From Leisingera sp. SS27 (GTDB taxonomy: Bacteria > Pseudomonadota > Alphaproteobacteria > Rhodobacterales > Rhodobacteraceae): 64,000 nucleotides of DNA. The stretch's first letter is position 1. Each line of letters opens with the position of its first letter. The stretch covers positions 79,308-143,307 of the forward strand of contig NZ_JAQNCY010000010.1 in assembly GCF_028368855.1 (NCBI RefSeq), in the 5' to 3' direction. Shown here one piece after another: positions 24,771 to 33,198 of this stretch. The notes under the pieces were generated by a model. That model saw only the letters and a program-made list of their open reading frames with translations. It was not told where the DNA came from and did no database searches. The translations under genes were made by a program, and so were the position numbers.

Positions 24771-26428
24771 CCGCCTCGTCACAGAACCTGTCACCGGCTC
24801 GCCTGCAAGTGATGTGGAACCGCCTGCTGGCGGTGGTGGAGGAACAGGGGCAGACCCTGATCCGCGCGGCCTTCAGCCCGATTGTGCGTGAATGCGGCGA
24901 TATCTCTGCCGGGATTTTCGACGCACAGGGGCAGATGCTGGCCCAGGCGGTGACCGGCACGCCGGGCCATATCAACACCATGGCGGAGGCGGTGATGCAT
25001 CTGCGCGAACGCTTCCCGGCGGAGACCATGAAGCCCGGCGATATCTACATGACCAATGACCCCTGGCTGGCCTCGGGGCATCTGAGCGATTTCCTGTTGA
25101 TGATGCCGGTGTTCAAGGGGGGCAGGGTGGTGGGGTACACCTCCTGCACCTCGCATCTGGTGGATCTGGGCGGGCTGGGCATGGGGCCGGAGGGCTCTGA
25201 CATCTATGACGAAGGGCTTCTGATCCCGCCCTGCAAACTGGTGCAGGAGGGCGAACCGAACGCGCTGCTGCTGGACATTGTCCGCGCCAACAGCCGCGAG
25301 CCGGTTGCCAATGAGGGTGACATTTATGCGCTGATCGCCTGCTGCGAGGCCGGGGCGGCACGGCTGGCGGGGATGATGGAGGAGTTTGGCCTGAGCGACC
25401 TGGATGTGCTGGGGGCCTATATCATCGAGACGTCCCGCCGCGGCACTTTACAGGCCATCGCCGAGGTGCCGGAGGGCGTCTACCGCAATGTGCTGAAAAT
25501 GGACGGCTATGAAAGTGAACTGGAGCTGCATGCGACGCTGACTGTCTCGAAAGGGGGCATGCATGTGGATTTCACCGGCACCTCGGGCTGCTCCAGCAAG
25601 GGCATCAACGTGCCGCTGAACTATGCCACCGCCTATACGGTGTTTGCCCTGCGCTGCATTGTGGGGCCGGACATTCCAAACAATGCGGGGTCGCTGGAGC
25701 CCTTCACCGTGGATGGCCCCAAGGGCTGTATCCTGAATGCGCAGCGGCCGGTGCCGGTGGCGATGCGGCATACGCTGGGGCAGGTGACTCCGGATCTGGT
25801 GCTGGGCTGCCTGCATCAGGCGCTGCCGGACCGGGTGCCCGCCGAGGGCGCCAGCTGCATGTTCGACCTGCCGATGCGCCACGCGCCGGAGGTTGCCCGC
25901 GACGGCGGCCGGAAATTTGCCATCGAGCCGGTCCACAACGGCGGCACCGGCGCGCGGCCCCATGCGGATGGCTTGTCAGCGACGGCCTATCCCTCTGGGG
26001 TCTATGGTTCGCAGGTTGAAATCACCGAGGCGGCCGCCCCGGTCATCATATGGCGGCGGGAGCTGCGGCCGGACAGTGGCGGGGCCGGAAGGTTCCGCGG
26101 CGGTCTGGGGCAGCGGATCGAGATGACATCCGCCAATGGAGCGCCTTTTATCGTGTTCCTGTCGGTGGAGCGGCTGAAGTTCCCGGCCTTGGGGCGCATG
26201 GGCGGCTTGCCCGGTGCGCCGGGGCGCATCCGGTTCCGCAATGGGGCGCAGGACATTCCGGGCAAGGGCGAGCTGCGGGTGGAGGCAGGCGACTGCCTGA
26301 TTTTTGAAACCCCCGGTGGCGGCGGTTTTGGCGATCCCTTGGAGCGCGACTCCGAGGCGCTGGCGCTGGATCTTCAGCGCGGTCTGGTGACGGAAGAAGG
26401 CGCGCGCGCCTACGGGGGCGGCAAATGA
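24767..26428 (+). CDS. hyuB: Hydantoinase/oxoprolinase family protein, B subunit
   Basis: This 553-residue protein has the HyuB pattern: DISAGIFDAQGQMLAQAVTGTPGHINTM, KPGDIYMTNDPWLASGHLSDFLLMMPVF (metal-binding Asp/His region), and a C-terminal glycine-rich ETPGGGGFGDPLERD. It forms the catalytic partner of HyuA. Start and stop each overlap a neighbour by ATGA, so hyuA, hyuB, aminotransferase and racemase are translated as one coupled unit. AAGGAG precedes the start. Confidence 0.93.
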   Translation: MTASSQNLSPARLQVMWNRLLAVVEEQGQTLIRAAFSPIVRECGDISAGIFDAQGQMLAQAVTGTPGHINTMAEAVMHLRERFPAETMKPGDIYMTNDPWLASGHLSDFLLMMPVFKGGRVVGYTSCTSHLVDLGGLGMGPEGSDIYDEGLLIPPCKLVQEGEPNALLLDIVRANSREPVANEGDIYALIACCEAGAARLAGMMEEFGLSDLDVLGAYIIETSRRGTLQAIAEVPEGVYRNVLKMDGYESELELHATLTVSKGGMHVDFTGTSGCSSKGINVPLNYATAYTVFALRCIVGPDIPNNAGSLEPFTVDGPKGCILNAQRPVPVAMRHTLGQVTPDLVLGCLHQALPDRVPAEGASCMFDLPMRHAPEVARDGGRKFAIEPVHNGGTGARPHADGLSATAYPSGVYGSQVEITEAAAPVIIWRRELRPDSGGAGRFRGGLGQRIEMTSANGAPFIVFLSVERLKFPALGRMGGLPGAPGRIRFRNGAQDIPGKGELRVEAGDCLIFETPGGGGFGDPLERDSEALALDLQRGLVTEEGARAYGGGK

Positions 26429-27492
26429 TCCGCGCGGTGCCGCATGTGGCGGCGATGGCGCCTTATGCGTTGGCGGATCTGGGCAGGGCCGGGACGGTCT
26501 CGCTGGCGCAGAATGAAAGTGCGTTCCCACCCAGCCCGGCGGCACTTGCGGTGGGCAGGGCGGTGCTGGATCAGATGCCGCTCTATCCAGACCCGGAGTG
26601 GCCGGACTTGCGCGCCGCGGTGGCGGAGGTGCATGGGCTGGACCCGGCAAAGGTTCTGTGCGGGGCCGGGTCGATGGAGCTGATCACCTGCCTGATCCGC
26701 GCCTTTGCCGGGCCGGGGGACCGGGTTTTGGGCACGGACTATAGCTATGCCTTTGCGGCTTCGGCCGCGGCGCAGGTGCAGGCGGAGTACGTCAAGGCGC
26801 AGGAGCGGGATTTGACTGTCTCGGTGGATGATATTCTGGATGCTGTAACGCCGGAAACGCGCATCGTCTTTGTCTGCAATCCGGGCAATCCGACCGGAAC
26901 GCTGATCCCCAACTGTGAACTCCTGCGCCTGCGCGCGGGGCTGCCTGCGGATGTGCTGCTGGCGGTGGATCAGGCCTATGCGGAGTTTGCCGATGCGGAA
27001 AACAACCCGGGTGAAATCTTCGCGCTGGCAGAGCGCGGCGATACCGTGGTGCTGCGGACGCTCTCCAAGGCCTTCGGGCTGGCAGGGGCGCGGGCCGGCT
27101 GGGGGTTTTTCCCGCCGGATATTGCCGGGGAAGTGCGCAAACTCTTGAACCCAAACAACATCTCCATCCCGTCACAAGCGATGGCAGCGACGGCAATGCG
27201 CGATCAGGCGCATATGCGGAATGTAGTGGCAAAAACCGCCGCCATCCGGGACCGCTTTGCCGATGGCTGCCGCGCGCTGGGTCTGGACGTGCCGCGGTGC
27301 CATACCAATTTCGTGCTGATCCGCTTTGCCTCAGCGGAGCAGGCACGGGCGGCGGACGCGGCGCTGCGGGTGGAAAAACTGCTGATGCGCGGGATGGGCG
27401 GTTATGGCCTGCAGGACTGCCTGCGCGCCACCATTTGCACTCGGGACGTGATGGACCGCGCGCTGGCTGTTCTGAAGGGAGTGCTGGGATGA
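26425..27492 (+). CDS. HisC-like class I/II aminotransferase
   Basis: This is a 355-residue PLP enzyme of fold type I. Visible motifs are LAQNESAFPPSP near the N-terminus, CGAGSMELITCLIRAF for the phosphate site, VFVCNPGNPTGT, AVDQAYAEF, and the PLP lysine in TLSKAFGLAGARAGWG. It resembles histidinol-phosphate aminotransferase, but inside a hydantoinase operon it probably acts on another amino acid or amine. It overlaps hyuB and the racemase gene by 4 nt each. Confidence 0.9.
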   Translation: MIRAVPHVAAMAPYALADLGRAGTVSLAQNESAFPPSPAALAVGRAVLDQMPLYPDPEWPDLRAAVAEVHGLDPAKVLCGAGSMELITCLIRAFAGPGDRVLGTDYSYAFAASAAAQVQAEYVKAQERDLTVSVDDILDAVTPETRIVFVCNPGNPTGTLIPNCELLRLRAGLPADVLLAVDQAYAEFADAENNPGEIFALAERGDTVVLRTLSKAFGLAGARAGWGFFPPDIAGEVRKLLNPNNISIPSQAMAATAMRDQAHMRNVVAKTAAIRDRFADGCRALGLDVPRCHTNFVLIRFASAEQARAADAALRVEKLLMRGMGGYGLQDCLRATICTRDVMDRALAVLKGVLG

Positions 27493-28241
27493 GCGGTGAA
27501 GGTCAGAGCGAAACCCGCACCCGCGCCAGGATCGGCGTGCTGGTGCCCTATACCAACACCAACCTTGAGGCCGACATGATGCTGATGCGCTGTCCGGACA
27601 CCACGGTGCATTTCCAGCGCATGGGCGGCTATGACGTGGAGGAGATCCCCGGCGCCGATCAAATGGCGGGGCTGGGGGCGTCGGATATCAGCCATGACCT
27701 GCAGATGATTGCAGGCGTCCGGCCTGATGTTGTGCTTTACGGCTGCACCTCGGCGACGCTGACCCACGGGCCGGGGTTTGACGCGGATCTGGCGGTGCGG
27801 ATCAAGGCGGGATCAGGTGCCGTTTCGCTGACCGCGGCGGGGTCGCTGGTGGCGGCAATTCAAGCGCTGGGGGCGGTGAAGGTTGGGTTTTCCTCCCCCT
27901 ATCTGGGTGAGATCAACGCGCAGGCAAAGGAGTTTCTGGCGGCGAACGGGATTGAGACCGTCAGATGCGCGGATGTGGGCCGCGAGCTGGGCAACTACGG
28001 CCAGGGCGAGCTGACGCCGGACGAGGTGTTTGATCTGGCCTGTCAGGTCGATCACCCGGAGGCGCAAGCCATCGTGCTGAGCTGCACCGACATGCGGTCG
28101 GTGGAGGCGGTGGAGCGGATCGAGGCGCGCTTGGGCAAGCCGGTTGTCACCTCCAACCAGGCGATGATGTTCTGCCTGATGCGGGCGCTTGGCCTGCCGC
28201 GGCACGGTGGGCTGCCGGGGCGGCTGTTTGATCGGCTCTAA
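27489..28241 (+). CDS. Asp/Glu racemase superfamily protein (maleate isomerase/AMDase-like)
   Basis: This is a 250-residue enzyme of the Asp/Glu/hydantoin racemase and arylmalonate decarboxylase fold. The two active-site cysteines fit YGCTSATLTHG and VLSCTDMRSV. The N-terminal RIGVLVPYTNTNLEADMMLM and a C-terminal PVVTSNQAMMFCLMRALG are typical of the maleate isomerase/AMDase branch. The start at 27489 overlaps the aminotransferase stop. With HyuAB it could racemise or isomerise the product; a hydantoin racemase role is possible but the sequence leans to maleate isomerase-like. Confidence 0.88.
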   Translation: MSGEGQSETRTRARIGVLVPYTNTNLEADMMLMRCPDTTVHFQRMGGYDVEEIPGADQMAGLGASDISHDLQMIAGVRPDVVLYGCTSATLTHGPGFDADLAVRIKAGSGAVSLTAAGSLVAAIQALGAVKVGFSSPYLGEINAQAKEFLAANGIETVRCADVGRELGNYGQGELTPDEVFDLACQVDHPEAQAIVLSCTDMRSVEAVERIEARLGKPVVTSNQAMMFCLMRALGLPRHGGLPGRLFDRL

Positions 28242-28282
28242 ACCGGCGTCTGTTTCATCTTTGCAAAAATACTCCGGGGAGC

Positions 28283-28302
28283 GCGAGGGGCTGGCCCCTC
28301 GC
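28283..28302. terminator. Bidirectional terminator between convergent operons
   Basis: Perfect 9-bp arms GCGAGGGGC and GCCCCTCGC lie between the racemase stop and the MttB stop. The preceding TTTGCAAAAATACTCCGGGG resembles a sequence that, from memory, recurs at gene ends in Rhodobacteraceae. Confidence 0.7.
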
Positions 28303-28312
28303 AGCCATTCCA

Positions 28313-29851
28313 TCAAGGCTCGCCGGACCCGATTTCTTGCTTCCGCCTGGCCGCATAGGCGTCCAGTTCCTCGCGGATGACCGGATCCATCACCGGTTCC
28401 TCATAGTCCCGCAGCGCCTGCTGCCAGAGGCCGGTGGCACGTTGCAGCGCGTCCTTGGCACCTGCCGCTTCCCAGTTCTCGTAGTTCTGCCAGTCCGACA
28501 GCATCGGGCGGTAAAACGCGGTCTCGTAGCGCGCCATCGTGTGTTCGGCGCCAAAGAAATGGCCGCCGGTCGGGACCGATTGGATGGCGTCAAAGCCCAG
28601 CTCGTCCTCGTCGAATTTCATCGGCTTCAGGAACTCGATCATATTCTGGATGATCTCCACATCCAGGATGAACTTCTCATAAGACGCGGTCAGGCCGCCC
28701 TCCAGCCAGCCGGCCGCGTGATAGACGATATTGGCGCCGCCCAGCACTGCACCCCAGGTGGACATCATGGTCTCATAAGCCGCCTGCAGGTCCACCGCAT
28801 TGGAGGCATTTGCGTTGGAGGTCCGGTAGGGGATGCCATAGCGCCGCGCCAGCTGGCCGCCGGCGATATTGGCCTTGGCGTTTTCCGGCGTGCCAAAGGC
28901 GGGCGCGCCGCTGCGCATGTCGACATTGGAGGTGAAGGAGCCGTACATGACGGGTGTGCCGGGGTTGACCAGCTGGGTCAGCACCACACCGAACAGCGCT
29001 TCGGCGTTCTGCTGGGCAAAGGCTGCGGGCAGGGTGACCGGGGTCATCGCCCCCATCAGGGTAAAGGGCGTCACCGTTACCGGCTGGCCGTATTCGGCCA
29101 TGGCAATCAGCCCGTCACCCATCGCGTCATCAAACAACCGCGGCGAGTTGACCGAGATGATGGTGATCACGCCGGGGTCGCCTTTCATCTCCTCCGGCGT
29201 CTGGCCGCGGGAGATTGCCATCATGTTGATCCCGTCCAGCGCCCGGCCGCGGCCGATGGCGGAGCAGTGGAAGCTGAGGTCGGCAAAGGCGATATTGGCC
29301 AGATAGGTGTCCAAGTGGCGGTTGTTGGCGGGCAGCTCCAGCGGCGCGGTGACTTGGTTGCCGATCAGGTGGATGGCGTTGAAGTGATGCGCCAGCTTGA
29401 TGAAGTTCTGGTAGTCGGAAAGGTTGCCGGAGCGCCGCCCGTTGATGCAATCATGCACGTTGGGCGGGCCTGCCACCAGGCCGAAGGTCACGTTGTTGCC
29501 GCCGAGCGTGATCCGCTTGTCCCGGTTTCGGCCGGTCAGGGTGAACTCCGCCGGGACTGTCTTCAGTGCTTCAGTGACGATGCTTTCGTCGATGCGGATG
29601 GTTTTGGTGTCGCGGTCGACGATGGCGCCGGCGGCCTCGAAGATGCCCATCACGTTCTCGCCCATCACCCGGATGCCGGCTTCTGACAGGATCCGCATTG
29701 AGGTGGCGTGCAGCTGGTCCATCTGCTCCGTGTTCAGGAGCTCAAACGCCGGGCAGGTGTTTTTTACCTGGCTCCAGGGGAGCTGGTCGATACTGCCGCC
29801 GGAGCGGGAGGATTTTCCGCGGCGCCCGCCGCCGCGTCTGTCGCGTGCCAT
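28313..29851 (-). CDS. Trimethylamine methyltransferase family protein (MttB-like, non-Pyl)
   Basis: This 512-residue member of COG5598 has an MttB TIM-barrel. The N-terminus is basic and Gly/Arg-rich (MARDRRGGGRRGKSSRSGG), followed by LNTEQMDQLHATSMRILSEAGIRVMG. FTLMGAMTPVTLPAAFAQQNAEALFGVVLTQLVNPGTPVMYG is the family core. The gene is uninterrupted, so no in-frame amber (pyrrolysine) codon is used. Related non-Pyl proteins (MtgB, MtpB) demethylate glycine betaine or proline betaine together with a corrinoid protein, which is absent here. It is probably cotranscribed with the PrpD gene, 29 nt upstream. Confidence 0.9.
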   Translation of the reverse strand: MARDRRGGGRRGKSSRSGGSIDQLPWSQVKNTCPAFELLNTEQMDQLHATSMRILSEAGIRVMGENVMGIFEAAGAIVDRDTKTIRIDESIVTEALKTVPAEFTLTGRNRDKRITLGGNNVTFGLVAGPPNVHDCINGRRSGNLSDYQNFIKLAHHFNAIHLIGNQVTAPLELPANNRHLDTYLANIAFADLSFHCSAIGRGRALDGINMMAISRGQTPEEMKGDPGVITIISVNSPRLFDDAMGDGLIAMAEYGQPVTVTPFTLMGAMTPVTLPAAFAQQNAEALFGVVLTQLVNPGTPVMYGSFTSNVDMRSGAPAFGTPENAKANIAGGQLARRYGIPYRTSNANASNAVDLQAAYETMMSTWGAVLGGANIVYHAAGWLEGGLTASYEKFILDVEIIQNMIEFLKPMKFDEDELGFDAIQSVPTGGHFFGAEHTMARYETAFYRPMLSDWQNYENWEAAGAKDALQRATGLWQQALRDYEEPVMDPVIREELDAYAARRKQEIGSGEP

Positions 29852-29880
29852 GTGTCAGTCTTTCTGGTCAGGTCGGTGGC

Positions 29881-31233
29881 TTAGTTTCCGGGCACGTCAT
29901 AGATGAGACGGCCAAGATCGGAGAATTTGCTGCCTTCAGTGGTGAAGCCCAGCACCGCATCGCGGATGGCGCTGGCGCGGGCCTCGCCCAGCGAAGGCGC
30001 GGCGAATTCCATGAACTTCCGCACGATGCCCTCTTGCGAGAACGGCGCCTCGGGGCCGCCGCGCGCGTGGACGTCGCCGGATTCAATGACCCGCCCGTCC
30101 GTCAGCGTCACCACAACATCAGCCACCCGGCAGGCGGGGAAGCGGACGGAATGGCGCGCGGCCTCTGCCACGGTGATGCGCTCGTGGATTGACGCAACTA
30201 GCGGGTCGGCAAGGCCCGCGCCGGAAATATGCTCAACCCCAATCCGCCCGTATGCGGCCTGGATGGCAACGGCAAAACCCAGCGAATACTGTGCCTGGCT
30301 GGTGGTGGAAGGAATGCCTGGATAGAGGCAGGCGCTTTCGTGGAAAGTGTTGATGCGGATCTTGGCGATCTGTTCGTGGCTCAGCCCGTGTTCCAGCATC
30401 ACCTGACGCACGGCGTCGATCGGCGCATGGGCCCAGCGGCAGATCGGGTATGGCTTCACATACTGATGCTCCATCTGCCAGAAGCTGCCGAGGTCCTCCC
30501 AGTGTTCCGCCACCCGGTCTTCCTCGATGGTGATTGCGGGCGCGCCGGTGAAGCCCTTTTCTGCCAGAACAGCCGCCGACATGCCTGCCATCGCGCCCCA
30601 ACCGGAGCCGTCATGCAGCATCGAGGGGTTGGCAATCTCGCGCATCATCTGGCTGCGGGGGCCGTGGAATTCGGCGATCCCCAGCGCCTGACGCAGCTGA
30701 TCCCGGCTGAAGCCGCGCATCCGGGCTGCAATCGCCGCCACCCCCAGCGCGTTCCAGGCGCCGGAGGTATGGTAGTCGCTGACAGTTGCATGCAGCGACA
30801 GCGCGGCGCGGCCTGCTAGCTCATACCCGAGCGTGGTGATCGCCAGCGCCTCAGGTCCGGAGAAATCCGGCACCGTTTCCGCCAAAGCCGCGATTGCAGG
30901 GATCACCACCACGCCGACGTGGCCCTTGGTCGGGTAGTAGCCGTCGTGGCCATCCAGATTGTCGGTGGCGGTGGCGGCGGCATAGGCGGCGCCTGCGACG
31001 CTGACCCGGCGGCCATCAAACATCATCCGGGCACCCAGCACTTCTTCGCCGCCGCCATACAGAGCCACCGCGGTGTCGCGGGCGATGCGGCCCGCCTCCA
31101 TCGGTGTGGCGCCGATGGTGATGCCCAGTGTGTCCAGGAACATCAGCGCCGCGGCTTTGCGGGTGGTTTCCGGCAGATCGCCGGGGGTCAGGCCAAGGGT
31201 GAAATCGGCGGCGCGGTCAAATGTGGCTGTCAT
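29881..31233 (-). CDS. MmgE/PrpD family protein
   Basis: This 450-residue protein of the 2-methylcitrate dehydratase/aconitate decarboxylase superfamily is identified by ARMMFDGRRVSVAGAAYAAATATDNLDGHDGYYPTKGHVGVVVIPA, SDYHTSGAWNALGVAAIAARMRG and MEHQYVKPYPICRWAHAPIDAV. Many family members act outside the methylcitrate cycle. It heads a two-gene unit with the MttB protein and is divergent from a LysR gene. The real substrate is not known. Confidence 0.9.
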   Translation of the reverse strand: MTATFDRAADFTLGLTPGDLPETTRKAAALMFLDTLGITIGATPMEAGRIARDTAVALYGGGEEVLGARMMFDGRRVSVAGAAYAAATATDNLDGHDGYYPTKGHVGVVVIPAIAALAETVPDFSGPEALAITTLGYELAGRAALSLHATVSDYHTSGAWNALGVAAIAARMRGFSRDQLRQALGIAEFHGPRSQMMREIANPSMLHDGSGWGAMAGMSAAVLAEKGFTGAPAITIEEDRVAEHWEDLGSFWQMEHQYVKPYPICRWAHAPIDAVRQVMLEHGLSHEQIAKIRINTFHESACLYPGIPSTTSQAQYSLGFAVAIQAAYGRIGVEHISGAGLADPLVASIHERITVAEAARHSVRFPACRVADVVVTLTDGRVIESGDVHARGGPEAPFSQEGIVRKFMEFAAPSLGEARASAIRDAVLGFTTEGSKFSDLGRLIYDVPGN

Positions 31234-31287
31234 GTCAGGCGGTCCATATTGGTGCGTTGGCCAAAGCCTAGGGGCAGCCGCCGCAGG

Positions 31288-31311
31288 TGACCCGCAAATA
31301 AACCGGGGTCA
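31288..31311. promoter_or_regulatory. Dyad TGACCC-N12-GGGTCA, candidate LysR site
   Basis: The inverted repeat sits in the intergenic region between the divergent PrpD and LysR genes. Size and location suit a LysR binding site. A related dyad GATGACCC...GGGTCATC occurs at 35715-35765 before the dimethylglycine-dehydrogenase-like gene. Confidence 0.45.
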
Positions 31312-31443
31312 TAGGGCCGTCATATTTCGCGAAGGGTGCGCTAGACGTCGTTTTCTGACCCTCTCAGGGCGGGATCCCTTTGGAATTGCAGCCCAATCCA
31401 TTGCATGGGAACATGGCCCCGAAACCGCCAGCGGACCCGTTTG

Positions 31444-32331
31444 ATGAAGAACCTGCCCCACCTGACATTCCTGCGCTCTTTTGAGGCCGCGGCGCGCTAT
31501 CTCAGCTTCACTTCGGCGGCGGATGAGCTGAACTGCACCCAGTCGGCGGTATCGAACCATGTGCGCAGCCTGGAGGAATTCATCGGCCGCCCGCTGTTCG
31601 TGCGCCATCCGCGGTCGCTGTCGCTGACCGATGTGGGCGAGGCCTATCTGCCCTCGGTCCGCCACGCGCTGCAGGAGATTGATTCCGCCACCCAGCTCTT
31701 GATTTCGCAAAGCCACAAGCGGGAGGTGGTGATCTCCTGCCCGGTCAGCCTGGCGGAGCGCTGGCTGTTGAAGGTGATCGAGGGGTTTTCAGCGGCGCAT
31801 CCGGATATCGACCTGACCATCCACAGCACGATCTGGGTGGATGTGGAGACCAATGTTTCGGACATTTCCATCACCATCAACCATGTCGATGATGTGATGG
31901 GGCCGGCCGTCAAGCTGTGGGACGAGAAGCTGGCCCTGGTCTGTGCGCCGGATTTCCAGGTTGCGAGTGAGGCGCTGACACAGCCTGAGCAACTGGTGCA
32001 GGCCAAGCTGGTCCATATTCTGGGGCGGCCGGTCTACTGGGAAAAGATTGCCAAGCATTTCGGACTGACCGGCCTTGAACTGAAGGGCGGCCTGCAAACC
32101 AATTCCTCCAACATGGCGCTGGAATTTGCAGCCAACGGGCTGGGTTGTGCGGTGTTACCCAAATCCCTGGTCAGCGCCCATGTGGAGGCCGGGCGGGTGG
32201 TGGAACCCTTCGCGTTCGATCTGGACTGCCCCTGGACCTATTTCGCCACCTTCAAGGACAAGGCCGCGACGCCTTCGGTCAAGCATTTCAAGGCCTGGCT
32301 GCTGAAGGCAGCAGCAGAGATGGAACTTTAG
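31444..32331 (+). CDS. LysR family transcriptional regulator (GcvA-like)
   Basis: This is a 295-residue regulator with the HTH at about 5-64 (FLRSFEAAARYLSFTSAADELNCTQSAVSNHVRSLE) and a substrate-binding domain afterwards (ISCPVSLAERWLL, NGLGCAVLPKSLV). It is divergent from the PrpD-MttB unit, which it probably controls through the TGACCC/GGGTCA dyad. ATG 31444 was chosen because homologues start just before the HTH; a further in-frame start at 31405 is possible. Confidence 0.9.
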   Translation: MKNLPHLTFLRSFEAAARYLSFTSAADELNCTQSAVSNHVRSLEEFIGRPLFVRHPRSLSLTDVGEAYLPSVRHALQEIDSATQLLISQSHKREVVISCPVSLAERWLLKVIEGFSAAHPDIDLTIHSTIWVDVETNVSDISITINHVDDVMGPAVKLWDEKLALVCAPDFQVASEALTQPEQLVQAKLVHILGRPVYWEKIAKHFGLTGLELKGGLQTNSSNMALEFAANGLGCAVLPKSLVSAHVEAGRVVEPFAFDLDCPWTYFATFKDKAATPSVKHFKAWLLKAAAEMEL

Positions 32332-32380
32332 GCAATCGGGACTGCCCGCGCGCGGCATTGAAATCTGGCGGCGCTTCGCG

Positions 32381-32396
32381 TATATACGTGTATATA
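32381..32396. promoter_or_regulatory. Palindrome TATATAC-GT-GTATATA, toxin-antitoxin operator/promoter
   Basis: Seven-base perfect arms around GT lie 17 nt before the antitoxin start, in the only AT-rich patch nearby. Antitoxins usually repress their own promoter at such sites, so this is the likely AbrB-type operator. Confidence 0.6.
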
Positions 32397-32412
32397 TACA
32401 TGAGGCCCGCCA

Positions 32413-32637
32413 ATGATTGAGACCAAGATCAGAAAAGTTGGAAACTCTGCCGTTATCACCCTGACGACGGAGATGCTGACGATGCTGGACGCCAAGGAGG
32501 GCGACACGCTGTTCGTGGTGCGCGGCGATGACGGCAGCCTGCGGGTGATGGCGCATGATCCAACGGTGGCCGAGGCATTGGCCGCCGCCGAAGTCGTGAT
32601 GGATGAAAACCGCGACCTGCTTCAGGCGCTGGCGTGA
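32413..32637 (+). CDS. AbrB/MazE-type antitoxin
   Basis: This 74-residue antitoxin has a swapped-hairpin SpoVT/AbrB DNA-binding domain (IRKVGNSAVITLTTEMLTMLDAKEGDTLFVV). An acidic helical tail (EALAAAEVVMDENRDLLQALA) probably wraps the toxin. It overlaps the Doc toxin start by 4 nt (GTGA), so the two are coupled, and it probably autorepresses through the palindrome just upstream. Confidence 0.92.
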   Translation: MIETKIRKVGNSAVITLTTEMLTMLDAKEGDTLFVVRGDDGSLRVMAHDPTVAEALAAAEVVMDENRDLLQALA

Positions 32638-33020
32638 GCACATTCATTTGGGTGCCGCTGGCGGCGGTGACCATCTTTCATGACCGGCAAATCTCGCGCC
32701 ATGGCGGTGCGGCGGGGATGCGGGATAAGGCACTGCTGGAGATGGGCTGCGCGCGGGCGATGAACCTGGCGGCCTATTCCGATGCCGGCGTGGCGGAGGT
32801 TGCCGCGGCCTATGCCTTTGGCATCGCCAAGGCGCATGCGTTTGTGGATGGCAACAAGCGCACGGCCTTTGTGACGGCTGTGACCTTTCTGCGCCTGAAC
32901 GGCTTCCAGTTCCGTCCGGACCCGGTGGAGGGCGTGCGGATGATGGAGGACCTGGCCACTGGCGATGTGGATGAGGCCGCATTTGCAGAGTGGCTGAAGG
33001 CGGGAATGCAGCCGATTTAG
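32634..33020 (+). CDS. doc: Doc (death-on-curing) family toxin
   Basis: This 128-residue Fic-fold toxin has active-site motif HAFVDGNKR (H68, D72, N74, K75, R76), close to the Doc consensus HxFx(D/N)xNKR. Doc phosphorylates elongation factor EF-Tu and stops translation. It starts with GTG inside the antitoxin stop. The usual Doc partner is a Phd antitoxin; here the partner is of AbrB type, a known but less common pairing. Confidence 0.93.
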   Translation: MSTFIWVPLAAVTIFHDRQISRHGGAAGMRDKALLEMGCARAMNLAAYSDAGVAEVAAAYAFGIAKAHAFVDGNKRTAFVTAVTFLRLNGFQFRPDPVEGVRMMEDLATGDVDEAAFAEWLKAGMQPI

Positions 33021-33063
33021 CTCATCGCCACCTAGTTTGGCGGATTCCTTGCAAGCATGTCTC

Positions 33064-33178
33064 GCCCGGCTGCAAGCCGGGCAGCGCCCGTCCGCTCCCA
33101 TGGGCGGGCGCTTCGCTTCCGCCCGCGGACAGATACTGCCCTTTTCGTATCCTTTCGGGCCGCCGATTGAGGCGGCCC
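33064..33178. repeat. Cluster of GC-rich hairpins between Doc and the DMGDH-like gene
   Basis: Three inverted repeats follow each other: GCCCGGCT/AGCCGGGC (33064-33082, loop GCA), AGCGCCCG/CGGGCGCT (33083-33112) and GGGCCGCC/GGCGGCCC (33157-33178). They lie between convergent genes. They may act as bidirectional terminators or as a dispersed palindromic element. Confidence 0.6.
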
Positions 33179-33198
33179 GCTGACTGACTGGGTGGACC

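Noticed and set aside
28313..29851. Pyrrolysine use in the MttB-family genes
   Set aside because: Both MttB frames here are continuous without an in-frame TAG, and no pyrrolysine genes are present, so they are non-Pyl members.
33064..33178. Small protein-coding gene between Doc and the DMGDH-like gene
   Set aside because: The frames here are explained by three GC-rich hairpins and lack start signals and a family match.
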